A DNA stretch of 64,000 bases. Origin: Akanthomyces muscarius. Taxonomy: Eukaryota; Ascomycota; Sordariomycetes; Hypocreales; Cordycipitaceae. The translations under genes were made by a program, and so were the position numbers. Below are positions 9,944 through 22,939 of this stretch, piece by piece. The stretch covers positions 3,224,001 to 3,288,000 of the forward strand of contig NC_079246.1 in assembly GCF_028009165.1 (NCBI RefSeq), in the 5' to 3' direction. Under the pieces are notes generated by a model. It did not search any database. It was not told where the DNA came from and saw only the letters and a program-made list of their open reading frames with translations. Position 1 is the stretch's first letter, and every line of letters starts with the position of its first letter.

Positions 9944-10443
9944 TGCGGCGATGAGATTTGTAGCTGATGCATGGTAACGATGGGATGCTGATGTGAGGAT
10001 GGTCGTTACTGATGCGCCGGCGATGGGTGCTAATCTGATGATGGTGATGCTGATGTAGATGCCGGGGTTGACGCTGTGGTGACTCTTGTGCGCAATGCGT
10101 TTTCTCTATGAGACGCTTGTTGACCGATTACTTCGATGCTCTCGACTGCGGCGAACAGTCCGTCTGGTACGTTGTCGGCGATGTGACGTTGGCGATGTGA
10201 CTTTGGCGATGTGACTTTGGCGATGTTGGTCATGTCGATGCTAACAGGACATAAATCTACAGTGACGTTACCGCCTCTCGCCCCAGTGGTTACAGTGGAT
10301 TATAGTGGCCGTTGGGCCAGCGCTGTTACCCGCCTATTACCCGCCACCCTGGAGCTACAGCTTCGAGCTTCAAGCTTCAAGCTACAACTCGCTGCTTCCA
10401 TCCCACTTGACTTCATTCACAGTCATCCACGCACAAAATCACA
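9944..10443. other. Intergenic and promoter of TRAPPC12, with a small repeat
   Basis: At about 10173-10228 a 14-bp unit (TTGGCGATGTGACT, variable) repeats three to four times. The last 200 bases contain the C/A/T-rich leader for the ATG at 10444. No gene was seen. Confidence 0.5.
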
Positions 10444-11845
10444 ATGAGCCAGCCGACGAAACCGGCAGCCAAAGGGCATACCAAAAACAAGTCCTCAGCG
10501 TCACGGAGTAAGCGTCGTTCCTGTGCCTCATGTGCCTAGCTAACATCAGCAGCGTCCAGGCCACGGGCATCTACCAAGGGACCGCTGGACGTCGACGAGT
10601 GAGTATGCCATCGATTTGACATGTCCTGATACTAACTTCCTCAGTGACCCTTTATCAACACCTGGAACGCCATCTGCAGTACACGGGTCGCCAAACCCCA
10701 GTCTGCGCAAGGGTCCAGCATCTCCGCGCGACCAAACGGCCTCATCGCCCGTCTCGCAAATCGGCGAGCCACACCGCAAGGATTTTTCCTTTCTTCTGCG
10801 GCCTGAAATCTACCACCCGCTCACCCCGCTCAACGTACCTCTGGCGTTTCGCAGCTCGCCCAAGCAGCCCGATCCCTGTGGCCCGCCCGAGGAGCTGCTC
10901 GCGCGGGGCCACTTTCGCGCCGCCGCCATTGCCGCCGTGCAAGAGCTCACCGGCAGCGGCGCGGGGCCCGGCGTCGATGCGCACGACACGCGGCGCATTT
11001 TTGACCTGCTCTACACCAGACTTGCGTGTCTGACGCTCATTGACGCCACACCACTCGCCGCACAAGAGGTCAAGGCCCTCGAGGATCTGAATAGCGTTCG
11101 GACCTATGTGGACGAGACCACCGGCGAGCACCTTGTGCCGTGGGAGCTGCGCGTGCTCAATGTACGTCTGCAGGCACTCGGTTTCGGCGACCCGCGCCGC
11201 GCCGTCATGAGCTATCACGATCTGGCGCGCGAGGCCCGCGAGCGCATCACAAAAGCTGCCACGCGCCACGACAACTCGGAGAGCGAGCTATGGAAGGCGC
11301 GGCTGCAGGAGCTCGGCATCAAGGTCGCCGGCGCGCTCATTGACATGGATGACCTGCCTGGTGCGGCACATCAACTACGAAACCTGCGTAGTCGCGGCGA
11401 CGCGCGGCTGGAGCTGTCTCGAGCGCTGCTCTGGCTGCAGCTGGGGGATGCCGACAGTGCGCGAGAATGTGCACAACACTGTGCGGACAATGCGGAGACT
11501 ACAGAAAAGATTATCATGGCACTGTGCGACATGGCCGAGTCGGAGTACGAGGCTGCACTGACAAAGTGGCAGGCGCTGCGGGCGGAGCTCGACGATGAAA
11601 TGGTCAGTGTCAATGCAGCGATTTGTCTACTGTATCTGGGACGAATCGTCGAGGGACGCGATATTCTGGAGGGCTTGGTGGACAATGGCTACTCGTCGCA
11701 CACGTTGCTATTCAACCTGTCGACCATGTACGAATTATGCACAGAAAGGAACAAGACGCTCAAGGTGAAGCTGACGGAGCGCGTGGCGGCAATGGAAGAG
11801 TCGCCTGCAGGGTGGGAGAGGACGAATGCTGATTTCAAGCTATAG
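10444..11845 (+). CDS. TRAPP complex subunit, TRAPPC12-like TPR protein
   Basis: Exons are 10444-10507, 10553-10598 and 10645-11845, giving 436 aa. Both introns are about 45 nt with CTAAC branch sites. The first acceptor is a tandem CAGCAG (AG at 10549 and 10552). The N-terminus is a basic, Ser/Pro/Lys-rich linker of about 90 residues. From about residue 130 to the end the protein is helical with TPR-like units (ELLARGHFRAAAIAAVQEL, ALLWLQLGDADSARECAQ, AICLLYLGRIVEGRDILEGLV). This matches TRAPPC12/TTC15 of filamentous fungi, a peripheral subunit of the TRAPPIII-type tether in ER-Golgi and autophagy traffic. The extent fits the family. Confidence 0.82.
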
Positions 11846-11916
11846 CGATGCTTAACGATCTATGATGATTCCATGCTTACCTGACATCTGCCCAACTTGG
11901 TGGTTCCGTCACGAGC

Positions 11917-12630
11917 TCATGACTTTTTAGCTCGGCTCTGCTCATCATGCCACTGCGCATAGACAATCGCCGGCGTAAATCGTCGCTGAACCGGCGCAAC
12001 CCCGAGAATTCGACCAGCGCAGGCCGCCAACCACAGTATGACGTGCGTACAAAGCCAATCTACCCCGTGCAAAGCCTGTGAAACCATGCCCGACTCCCCA
12101 AGCCAAGGTAGAGACTGCCGAACCAAACGGGGCGCATCCACAAAGACGGGAAAGTTGTCCAGGCAATGAAAAATGACAAAAAGGCTCAACGTAATCCAAG
12201 AGTCAATCAGTATTCCCCGCAACCACGACGGCAGACCTCCCAGCTTGGCGTTTAGCGCCGGCGCGTTCAGCACCACGCCGTTTAAATTCCAGAAAAACAC
12301 TGCTTTCTGTAAATCCACCGGCTCCGTTCTCTCGACGACCATGACCTCTTCGCCATCAGCCTCTGCGCGCTGCCAGCTGTGCCATGCGTACCGCGGGACC
12401 TTGACCTCGGGCTGCCCCGCGTCGATGACGAGCTCCTCATTGCCGAGGACGACGCGGATGCGGCCCTGCACGACGCGCAGGTACTCGTCGTGGTCCTGGT
12501 GCCAGTGCAGGCCGCTGGACCAGGTGGAGTGCGGCGGGAGTGTGATGGTGACGCGGTCGCGCGCGGTGAGGTCGTACGTGACTGCGTTGGGGAGGGGACG
12601 GGCGATGATAGATGGAACGTCTGAACTCAT
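11917..12630 (-). CDS. Cupin-domain protein with C-terminal membrane segment
   Basis: The start is the ATG at 12630 (AAA-ATG-AGT); the frame upstream has only a TTG. It encodes 237 aa. The N-terminal 110 residues form a single cupin barrel with the metal-ligand pattern HWHQDHDEY...G, then a later HSW. The C-terminal half holds one to two hydrophobic segments (GILIDSWITLSLFVIFHCL and a Trp/Ala-rich stretch near VILWLAACAG), so the barrel is probably anchored to a membrane. Small fungal cupins of this type are of unknown reaction. It converges with TRAPPC12 at a 71-bp gap. Confidence 0.75.
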   Translation of the reverse strand: MSSDVPSIIARPLPNAVTYDLTARDRVTITLPPHSTWSSGLHWHQDHDEYLRVVQGRIRVVLGNEELVIDAGQPEVKVPRYAWHSWQRAEADGEEVMVVERTEPVDLQKAVFFWNLNGVVLNAPALNAKLGGLPSWLRGILIDSWITLSLFVIFHCLDNFPVFVDAPRLVRQSLPWLGESGMVSQALHGVDWLCTHVILWLAACAGRILGVAPVQRRFTPAIVYAQWHDEQSRAKKS

Positions 12631-13024
12631 TTTGATGAAATACAATGAGATACGATGCGAAGAAAATTGATTTGAGCGTGTGTGAAGGATATTTGGTTTG
12701 GTTCAGCTCGCGATCAGCTTATAAGCGCAGCCACGGGAAACCTGAGGTTGCCCGCATTATAAATCATGGCGCGACTAGGCCGCCACGTAACAAAACTCCG
12801 AGAGTGCAGATGAGCTAATTAGAAATGCTACAATTATGGCTTGAATTTAATGCTCTATTCGCTGGTTTACATGTCCAGCGATAGCTGCCACAGGCACTCG
12901 ACTCTTATTAATGCCGTTTGGCGTAGATTCTCATTGAATAGAAACATGATCCGGTATAACGCCGTACACATTCCTGTATCCAACTTTGTGCCTTGTCAAA
13001 CTCGCTGCAGCTCTCAGCCCACGC
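12631..13024. other. Intergenic, promoter of the cupin gene
   Basis: A/T-rich DNA with a TTATAA-like box near 12719-12724 on the cupin side. No coding sequence was seen. Confidence 0.45.
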
Positions 13025-13411
13025 TCATGGATTGTGCGAGTGTCCCGGATTCGGCGCCGGCGCGGGATCGTGCATCGGCGGATGGTCATACGTCGGCGGA
13101 CAAGGATGATGAATGTGATGCCCGCCATCATACGGCGGCGGCGGCTCTGCGGCGCTGTGCAGCGGCGTTGTCTCCGTCGGCCCTGACACATACGTAGGGT
13201 CGGAGCGGCTGCGTGACGGCGCGCCGTCTGTGTCTTGTCTCCGAAGAGCGAGGTCGATGCAATATAGAAGCATAATGACCCCGACGAAAGCCAACATGAA
13301 GTAGAGGAAGATTGGGGGGTCGGGATTTTGAAACGGGGGCGGCAACGACGGAGGGTAGCTAGGCGGACCGCTGTACGGCGGTGAGTTTGTTGGATATGGC
13401 ATTGTATGCAT
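13025..13411 (-). CDS. Proline-rich single-pass membrane protein with PPxY motif
   Basis: The start is placed at the ATG at 13411; upstream in frame there is only a GTG at 13471. It encodes 128 aa. Residues 5-30 are Pro/Tyr/Ser-rich, then one hydrophobic span (IFLYFMLAFVGVIMLLYCI), then a basic RR stop-transfer and a His/Pro-rich tail. The tail holds PPPPYDGG, a PPxY motif that binds WW domains of Rsp5/Nedd4-type ubiquitin ligases in fungi. A role as a ligase adaptor in the endomembrane system is inference. No homologue is recognised by eye. Confidence 0.5.
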   Translation of the reverse strand: MHTMPYPTNSPPYSGPPSYPPSLPPPFQNPDPPIFLYFMLAFVGVIMLLYCIDLALRRQDTDGAPSRSRSDPTYVSGPTETTPLHSAAEPPPPYDGGHHIHHPCPPTYDHPPMHDPAPAPNPGHSHNP

Positions 13412-14349
13412 TTTGTCTGATGATGAAAGGACAACATCGGAAGCTGGGAAAGTGAAGAGCAGAATGAGCACATGTCGAATCCTTCAAGGCTGCAGCCAAT
13501 GGTGTCGGGTAGTGAGCGCCACTGACACGCGACAGGCTGGAGCTGAACAACAATGCTGAAGAATGTCAAAAAAATGAGAACAATTGGATGACGAATATAG
13601 AGAGCCATTTGAGGCTCTTGGTAGAAATTAAAGCTCGACTTTCTGAAAAAGGCGTGATTTTTGGTTTTACGATGCTGTCTATGAGACGCAGAACGAGGCA
13701 GCTCACTCGCTTTATTTCAAAATCGCGACTATGTGGAGCAATGAGCTGAGTCCCGATGGGGGAATACATGCACCTACATTCTGGGAGATTTTAGTAGCTG
13801 GCAAAATTTATTAGCTGGTGCGCAGACTCAAAGTTGAGGCTGTGTCTGGCCGGTTGTATCTTTTGCACAGCAGAACCATCACAATCGGCGAGGTTTAACG
13901 GCGGCTGAAAGTAATCTAAAATAAATTGTTATTAATATCAACATACTATCATGAGCATGAACCAATCATGTCCTCTTATCCGGGGTAGCTTGCCGTGAGA
14001 TTCCGGCGCCGTTGTCTCAACCGACTTGATCACGACGCCATCGCCAACATTTACCGGCGCCGTTGCATCCGGCAGTCGCATCATGCCATAGTAGACATTA
14101 TAGACGGGCCTACAATCCTCACAACCAATCCGCACATCCAAAGCGGCCACCGTGATGCAGCGCCAACTCCGCGGGATTCGTCCCACTAGAACCTCGGCAA
14201 CAATCCACTAGCTCCAGCACCTCGGCGGCCGGCCTCTCGATCCTCCCCACTTCCCCAGGCGAGCAGCTTTATATCATCCAAGCTCCCCTCCTCTTCCACG
14301 GCGCTGGAAGCCCTGCAGCCATCATCCGAACCAAGACACCACCGCCAGC
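13412..14349. other. Intergenic between two divergent genes
   Basis: About 940 bases. An 82-codon frame on the minus strand (13938-14186) begins with GTG and lacks motifs. The last 150 bases, including TTATATCATCC near 14269, form the promoter and leader of the SDR gene. Nothing else is supported. Confidence 0.45.
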
Positions 14350-15272
14350 ATGTCGGACCGCGTGGCGCAAATCACCAACCACCTCAACTACCCCAAGGGC
14401 CTCCTCGCCGGGCAGGTCGCCATCGTCACCGGCAGCGGCCAGGGCATCGGCGCCGAAACTGCGCGTCTCTTTGCCAATGAAGGCGCCAAGGTCGTCGTGA
14501 CCGACATTGACGCCAGTACGTCCTCACACCCTTCTTCCTGCCAAAGCTGCACTGACACCTTCTAGAAAAGAGCGCCGCCGTGGCTGACGACATCAAAAAG
14601 GCCGGCGGCCAGGCCATCAGCGTCCCCGGCGACGTCCTCGACAAGACCTACATCCAGCTGCTCGTCGACAAGGCCGCCGAGTTTGGCGGCGGCAAGATCC
14701 ACATCATCGTCAACAACGCCGGCTACACCTGGGACGGCGTCATCCACAAGATGACGGACCAGCAGTGGGAGACGATCCTCGCGCTGCACGCCACCGCGCC
14801 CTTCAACCTCGTCCGCGCCGCCGCGCCCTACTTTCGCGTCAAGGACGGCGAGCCCCGCTGCATCGTCAACATCTCCTCCACGTCGGGCGTGCACGGCAAC
14901 GCCGGCCAGATCAACTACGCCCTCGCCAAGGCCGGCGTCACGGGCTTCACCAAGACGATTGCCAAGGAATGGGGCCCGCAGTTTGGCGTGCGCGCCAACG
15001 CCGTCGCCTTTGGCCACATTGCGACGCGGCTGACGGCCGCCAAGGAGGAGGGCGCCTTTGTCGAGGGCCCCGACGGCAAGAAGATTGCGCTGGGCATCCC
15101 GCAGGCGCAAAAGGGCACCGGGTCGGGCGCTGCGCCGGCCAAGAGCGACATCCCCCTCGGCAGGCCGGGGACGGCGACCGAGGCGGCGGCCAGCATCCTG
15201 GCAGTGGCGAGCCCGTTGTTTTCCTACGTGACTGGCCAGACCATCATGGTGACGGGCGGCCGCAACATGTAG
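14350..15272 (+). CDS. Short-chain dehydrogenase/reductase (FabG-like)
   Basis: Exons are 14350-14515 and 14566-15272, giving 290 aa. The intron has a GTACGT donor and a TCTAG end. The classical SDR signatures are all present: a TGSGQGIG cofactor loop, NNAG, a catalytic Ser in NISSTSG and the YALAK motif. The nearest known type is 3-oxoacyl-(ACP) reductase/peroxisomal 2,4-dienoyl or multifunctional beta-oxidation reductases. There is an insertion after the catalytic region ([14 protein letters not shown]). The C-terminus is not a clear peroxisomal tripeptide (RNM). The substrate is unknown. Codon use is strongly C-biased, like highly expressed fungal genes. Confidence 0.92.
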
Positions 15273-15461
15273 TCCTACAGTCCAAGATGAATGTAATTAT
15301 ACGAATGCTACGAGCGTCAACACGCCAAAGTTGGATATTTCATGTATTAGTTGTACCACGTCTGCTTCCTGCCATTTTATGTTACACGAGCCATGTTCCA
15401 GACGTTGTTTCGTTACCCTTGAGCCAGGTTCAGCCATGTTCCCTTGTCAGCCGCCACTTCC

Positions 15462-17215
<1,754 letters not shown>

Positions 17216-18918
17216 ATGGCGCTCATTAGTTCAATCAAAGCTGTGCTTCTAGCTGGCTTGTTACGCTCCGTCGATGCCGGCAGCCAGCAACAGCTGTACG
17301 CTCATGCCGGCTCCCAAAACCCCTTCAATGACGAGCTGGCCGACTTTGTAGGCAATGTCATGGACCGCTGGAAGATTGCCGGCATGTCCGTCGCCGTTGT
17401 GAATGGCGACGATGTGTACTCGGAGGTAATTGTGACCGCCTTGCCATGATTCCTTCTAACTCGCCCAGGGATACGGGTACGCCACCCTGCCGGACATTCA
17501 GGCCACGCCAGACACCCTTTACTTTGCCGGCTCGACATCCAAGGCCTTTACGGCCGCGGCCGTTGCCCAAATGATTGACAGCAAGAATTTCTCTGTTCTT
17601 GATGATGGATGGAGGACCAGCATTTCTTCCATCATCCGTGAGGACTTTGTCATGTATGAGGACTGGTCGACGGAGCACCTCACACTCGAAGATGCGGCCA
17701 GCCATCGCACCGGCATGCCCCGCCACGACACAGCGTTGTTCACCCACCACGACGACGGCAGCCCCGTGACAACCGCCCAGCAGGTGCAGAACTTGCGACA
17801 CTTGAAGCACAGCGCCCCGCCGCGAACCACCTGGCAGTACTGCAACTACATGTACACCGTCCTCGGCTATGTCGCCGAAGTTCTCACCGGCAAATGGCTG
17901 GGCGATGTGCTGCGCGAGACAATCTGGGAGCCGCTTGGAATGACGGCCACGTTTGGCGACACGAAAGACGCCGTGGCCGCGCCGGAGCATCTGGCCGCTG
18001 GCTACTACTGGGATGCCGAAGCCAAGAAATTCGTAGAAGCGCGTCTGGATAGCACTAGAGAATCAGGCGGTGCCGGACTCGTCATATCTACCGTCTCTGA
18101 TTACACAAAGTGGGCGCGCTGCCTGCTCGACCAAACACCGCCGTTTTCCAAGGCTGCACACACCGACATTCGAAAGCCGCGGATGCTCACGGACGACCTC
18201 GAGGGCGGGAAGATGGGGGACGGCGACTTGACGTACGGATTGGGGTGGATGAAGAAGACATACCACGGCGAAGTGGTGTGGAAGCATGGCGGCACGGAGT
18301 TGCTGTACAGCACCCAGCTTTACCTGATTCCACGTCTTCGCTATGCGGTTACAGCCATGGCCAACTCGGGTCTCGCCAACTCTGCCGAGGATGAGGTCGT
18401 CTGGCGGCTGATTGAGGACAAGTTGGGCGTGCCGCAGGAGCACCGCTACAACCTCACTCACAGGTAAGTTGATCAGATTGCGGATGAACCGAGCTGACGT
18501 GGGTAGCCTTGACGAATACGAGGAGGCGCAGAAGAAGGGGCTGGCAGAGGTAGAGTCGGTCTTTTACCCGAACCTCCCAGACAAGAGACTTCCGTCTTCC
18601 CTCACCAACGAGCAGATTGTCGGTCACTACTACGACCCAGGATATGGGACGCTGCGCATTGTCGAGGCAGATATTGATGGCAAGACACAACTGGTGGCGA
18701 ACCGTACTGAACCCATTTTCGCGCACGAGCTGCGCTTCAAGCACGTGTCTGGTAACTATTGGCTGGCAGATGCGTACGTCACAGACACACATAGCATCGT
18801 TGGCTCCTATGCTGCCGAGTTTGAGGTTGGTGTGGACGGCGAGGCTTCGGGTTTGGCGGTGCAAATGACGCCCAAGGGTCAGATTGGCGAGCCCAATGTG
18901 TCGTTCAAGCGGGTGTAG
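17216..18918 (+). CDS. Secreted beta-lactamase-family (class C/esterase-like) serine hydrolase
   Basis: Exons are 17216-17425, 17469-18463 and 18507-18918, giving 538 aa. The start is the ATG at 17216; upstream in frame is only TTG. A signal peptide is likely (MALISSIKAVLLAGLLRSVDA). The catalytic S-x-x-K is S92-T-S-K95, the Y-x-N is Y194-C-N196, and H343-G-G345 replaces the KTG of true beta-lactamases, as in EstB-type esterases and D-aminopeptidase relatives. A C-terminal beta-rich domain of about 130 residues follows (DUF3471-like position). Fungal members include polyketide- and lactone-processing hydrolases, so the substrate cannot be inferred. Confidence 0.9.
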
Positions 18919-18953
18919 AACTTTCCACAATGCATTGAATTCGAGACGGACTT

Positions 18954-20863
18954 TTACTTTGTGTCGTGTTGCCAGCCCATGTTTGCCTGTCTTGCCTTCC
19001 AGATGGCGCAGCTTGCCAGCCGTACCAGCTCCATGATGAAGCCACTCAGCGTCTGCATTTGCTGTGTTTCAACATGGAAAAGGGAACTGGCCGGGATATT
19101 TTGAAAGACGCCAGCCGACTGCTTCATTGTGTCCAAGTCTGCCTGCGCGCTGTCGCCGAGCGGGTGCACGAGAATGTCGACGAACAGAGCCATGGCGGCC
19201 ACCGGTGAATACCACTGAATGTGCCTTTTCCAGTTAGCTCGTGAACGCCATAATGTCAAGCCACATACCGGAAAGCTTGTTCTCCGAGTGAGCTGAGAGT
19301 AGATTTGAGAAACATCAACGTCGACCGACCTGCTTCCAAGGAGAGGTCGACGCTCGAATGCACGACGCTGTGTAAATCCTCTGGCAGCTCTTTGTTGCTT
19401 GCACCGCATCTCCGAACCATGGTGTGGATAGATATGAGAGTGCAGTGGTAGTCTAGCTGTAACTGAATGAGCTGTCGGTCCATGCCCCCCGCCGAGTCGG
19501 GCGTGCTCAGCCTGGGACGTATCGACATGGGAACAGACAGCCTCCATTGCTCGAGTTCGTCATCCAGCTGCCGGATATACTGCAGAATCTCGCCGTCCGA
19601 GAGTTTTGCCGCCTTCTGTGAGTAGAGAAGACGACACGTTCTCTCTTTGACGAGACTCAACCGCAGCTCGGGGTAGTCGGACTCTGTGATGAAAGCTAAG
19701 TCGCAATAATCTTCGGTCAATCGAGGTGGTTGGCCGGATCGCAGGGCAATATCTTTATCCAGGGTATAGCAGAGGCCGAAAATGACCTCGAGATGTCGGC
19801 GCTTGCGGACCATGCCTAGGTCCTTGGAATCTGGCGAAAGGGTATTTCTCAAATCACAGGCCATCTGACAGGCAGCCGCATGCAGTAATCCATCTTGCAT
19901 GTTGAAATAAAGGCGACGATATACCTGGTTCTGTTAGAGCTGCTTTGTAAATGGGCCGTCAGCTTACCAGCAAGAGTATTGCTTGAAGTGCTTCCAAACT
20001 GGGTTCCCAGCCCATTCTCTCAAGCAGCGATCGGCATTGAACAACAGCTTCAGCTTCGTATGTCTGGGCTTTTGTAGAAGGCGAATCGCTCCAGGTATGA
20101 AGAGCCCAGACACATGCCTGAGCGGGCAAAGACTTTGGGAGACTGTACGCCTCTTCGACGGTTGCGTATATGAGCGTGTGGTCCAACACTGGATGAACAC
20201 TGTGCTTGAAAAATGCATCGATTATTGCATTTGTTGCTTGTTTGTCGGGCAGTGTCCTGGCGGGACCACGATTTTCTTGCGAGCTGGCGGTATGCACTTT
20301 GACCCCGTCAAACGCCACATACTCTTTCAAAGGCGCTGTTTGCCCAGTTTTCGATTCAATCCATTGCTGACCCTTTTTCGACAATAATTGCATGCCCCTA
20401 AAGTACCAGCTTCGCCCAAGTTGCAGCGAGCTGGGCACGCCACTCTCGCTTTCAGAGACCTCTTGCGCAGAAAAATCCGTCTGCGATGCAACAGACTCTT
20501 CTGTTCGAGTTGCGTCACTTTCCGGCGATGCTAATTGACCCTCGGCATTCCTGCGAGCCAGCTCCGCCTCGAGCTGCTCGACCCGGCGACTCAAGACACA
20601 AACTGCATCAGGCGTGGTTCTACGCATGTCAGCTGCGTCGGCACAACACGGAAAGTCCTCTTACGCATGTTTTCTCTTCTGCGGCGGTCTGGTAAATGTG
20701 CACGGGATTTCCTGATTGCTGCACCAGTCACACGGGACGCCAGGGCTGGGGATCGAACATTGGATCTTGCTCATGTCAGCCGCCACGCGACAAGTTAGCC
20801 CGATCACGAAATGAAGCTCACCTTTCGCTTAAAACATATATCGCACGCCTTCCTGGGAGGCAT
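18954..20863 (-). CDS. Zn2Cys6 fungal-specific transcription factor
   Basis: Five exons on the minus strand: 20863-20822, 20765-20665, 20619-19968, 19924-19269 and 19224-18954, giving 573 aa. The zinc cluster spans exons 1-2: C7-x2-C10-x6-C17-x8-C26-x2-C29-x6-C36. A short heptad-like linker (SRRVEQLEAELARR) follows. The middle homology region holds ACQMACDL...KRRHLEVIFGLCYTLDKDIALRSGQPP, the PF04082-type signature. The last acceptor is chosen as AAAAG at 19225 because the next AG breaks the frame. It ends 36 bases from the stop of the hydrolase gene, so the two are convergent. Target genes are unknown. Confidence 0.88.
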
Positions 20864-21210
20864 CGCGAGCAATCATGCGCGTGCATGCAAGCGTGTGAAT
20901 GATGAGGACCTTGAGGGTGGAGGCAACGGAGTACGGCGTTCCGATTAGCTAAGCAGATCTGGCCAAGTCAAGGCCGTGAGTCGCAACGATCACAATTGCA
21001 TTGCCTGTCAAGTTACATAATCGGGATGAATTGAACATGATAATCCCGTATTTGTCTTTCAATGGACGTAGCACTCCACAATTGAAATGGGTATAATATA
21101 GGTGCAGCCCAGCCTTGTAAATGGTCGTACTCTGCTCAGTACCATTCTTCACAATCTCAATCGCAGTCTTTATATTCTCAAAAGTAAAATAAAAAAACTT
21201 CACCCTTGAA
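20864..21210. other. Divergent promoter between the Zn2Cys6 factor and the kelch gene
   Basis: A 347-bp gap. It is A/T-rich on the kelch side, with TATATTCTCAAAAG near 21171. No gene was seen. Confidence 0.5.
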
Positions 21211-22266
21211 ATGCTCGACGCAAAGTGGTCTCGTCTAATTGCCACCCAGCGCCTCTATCGGTCTTCGCAGACCGTTACCGTCGTCGGGCAGCAGGCTTAC
21301 ATCTTTGGAGGCGAACTGGTGCCGCGACAGCCCATCGACAATAAGCTTGATGTGGTCGAAATTTCCAATGAGTCTGGTAAGAGCCCAAGTTCCAAAGAAA
21401 ATGATGAGAGCCATCGAGGAAGCTACTAAACCTCACATGCCACAGCTTCTGCGCAGACGATTGCTCCGACCGAAGCTCCCGTCCCCCGAGTCGGCAGCGC
21501 CAGCACCGCCCTTCTGGGCAAGATATGGATGTTTTCTGGACGCGGCGGTCTCGACATGGCGCCTCTAGAGGAACATGGATCGTTTTGGTGCTATGATCCC
21601 AAGGTGTCGAACTGGACGCTCATCAAGCCCGCTGCGGCGCCCTACCCAGCTGGAAGAAGTTATCACTGTTTGACGTCAGATGGCGCCAATACGATATTCA
21701 TGCATGCTGGATGCCCAGAGTCCGGCCGTTTGTCCGACTTTTGGTCTTTTGACGTCAAGACCAAGTCCTGGTCTGAGCTGCCCTCTGCGCCCGGCCCAGC
21801 CAGAGGCGGTGCGTCCATTGCCTACACTCAGGGCAAGGTGTATCGCATCAACGGATTTGACGGCAAGATGGAATTGGGCGGAGTTATTGACGTTTTCGAC
21901 ACCGTCTCGCAGTCGTGGACCACAGTTGCGTACGCGGCAGATGGTGTCCAGGGGCCGGAGGCACGGAGCGTCGCCACCTTGCAGCCGCTTACCGTCCGCG
22001 GCAAGGCGTACTTGATCACCATGTTTGGCGAGCGAGATCCCAGCGCTCTTGGACACGCTGGCGCGGGCAAAATGTTGTCTGATGCCTGGGCTTGGGATGT
22101 TGAGCAGTCAAAGTGGCACAAGCTGCAAACGGATGGCGCTCCTGAGCCCCGCGGGTGGTTTGACGCCGATGTCGCCAATGACGAAGTCGGCGGCACTATT
22201 ATTTTGCACGGCGGCATTAACGAAGAAAATAAGAGATTGGGAGATGTATGGAGATTAAGCTTCTAA
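21211..22266 (+). CDS. Kelch-repeat protein (nitrile-specifier-like beta-propeller)
   Basis: Exons are 21211-21376 and 21446-22266, giving 328 aa. The intron has a GTAAGA donor and a CCACAG end. At least five kelch units are seen, each with a paired Gly and spaced Tyr/Trp (AYIFGGE, KIWMFSGRGG...WCYDPKVSNWTLI, DFWSFDVKTKSWSEL, GVIDVFDTVSQSWTTV, DAWAWDVEQSKWHKL, TIILHGGINEENKRLGDVWRL). The protein is probably one six-bladed propeller with no other domain. Plant nitrile-specifier proteins and many fungal cytosolic proteins share this build. The specific role is unknown. Confidence 0.85.
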
Positions 22267-22582
22267 GCCTTGCTATAGATCAGTCACTAATCCTTAGCCA
22301 ATTTATTCCTAATCTATAGTTGACGCTAGAGTACAGTTACGAAATTGGCTCGTTCACGCTGCGCAAAGAGTACAGTCACGAAATCGGCTCGTTCATGCTG
22401 CATGCAATATTGAATTGAAGAATCGATTCATTTGCTTCTCAATAGTTTCTAGCTGCTATTATGGCCGCTAATACTGCCGCAATAGTTTGCTAGAAAATTG
22501 GGTCGTTTATGCCGCTCACGCACACAGCTGTCTCGTTCATGCTGCATCAAGTTTTACACCTGCTGCGCCTTTTTCACTAGAG
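22267..22582. other. Intergenic with a 39-bp direct repeat
   Basis: Two copies of a unit containing GAGTACAGTYACGAAATYGG then CTCGTTCAYGCTGC lie at 22329-22362 and 22368-22401. Partial copies of the CTCGTTCATGCTGC part recur at about 22535. No gene was seen. Confidence 0.7.
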
Positions 22583-22939
22583 ATGGGGTCTGTAGAAGCG
22601 AAACCAGGCAGATGCGGATGCGGTGTTCGAATGACTGGCGGTGACTGTGACAATGCTACCCACGGTGTTGAGAACATTCTGGGAGGCGGTCTCGTCTATC
22701 CCATCGGCTCCGTCTTCGCCAAAAGCAGCAGCGTGGTCAATTTCCTCTGCAATCATAGCCGTGGGGAGCTGTACACTAATGCTGGTGACGCCCGCGGTGC
22801 CTGGAGTCAGACTACGGACCACTTCGGCGTCTACATTGCCGGCACCTGGCAGATTGACGATGATCTTACTGGCGGATACATGCGCAGCGGCCAGGGCTTT
22901 TGCGCTCACGACCGTGACGCCGCTGCTGCTAGCTGCTGA
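22583..22939 (+). pseudogene. Small cysteine-rich protein fragment (secreted-effector-like remnant)
   Basis: An ATG at 22583 opens 118 codons to TGA at 22939. The product has seven Cys, starting CGCGVRMTGGDCDNAT and ending GFCAHDRDAAAASC, with GVYIAGTWQI...GGYMRSGQGF between. Cys spacing and Gly/Asn/Asp content look like a secreted small cysteine-rich protein of filamentous fungi, but no signal peptide precedes it. A CACTAG acceptor-like site lies just before the ATG, so a lost or unseen first exon is possible. It is placed as a relic because the surroundings are repeat-scarred. Confidence 0.3.

Noticed and set aside
13938..14186. 82-codon minus-strand frame beside the SDR promoter
   Set aside because: It starts with GTG, has no motif and overlaps a promoter.
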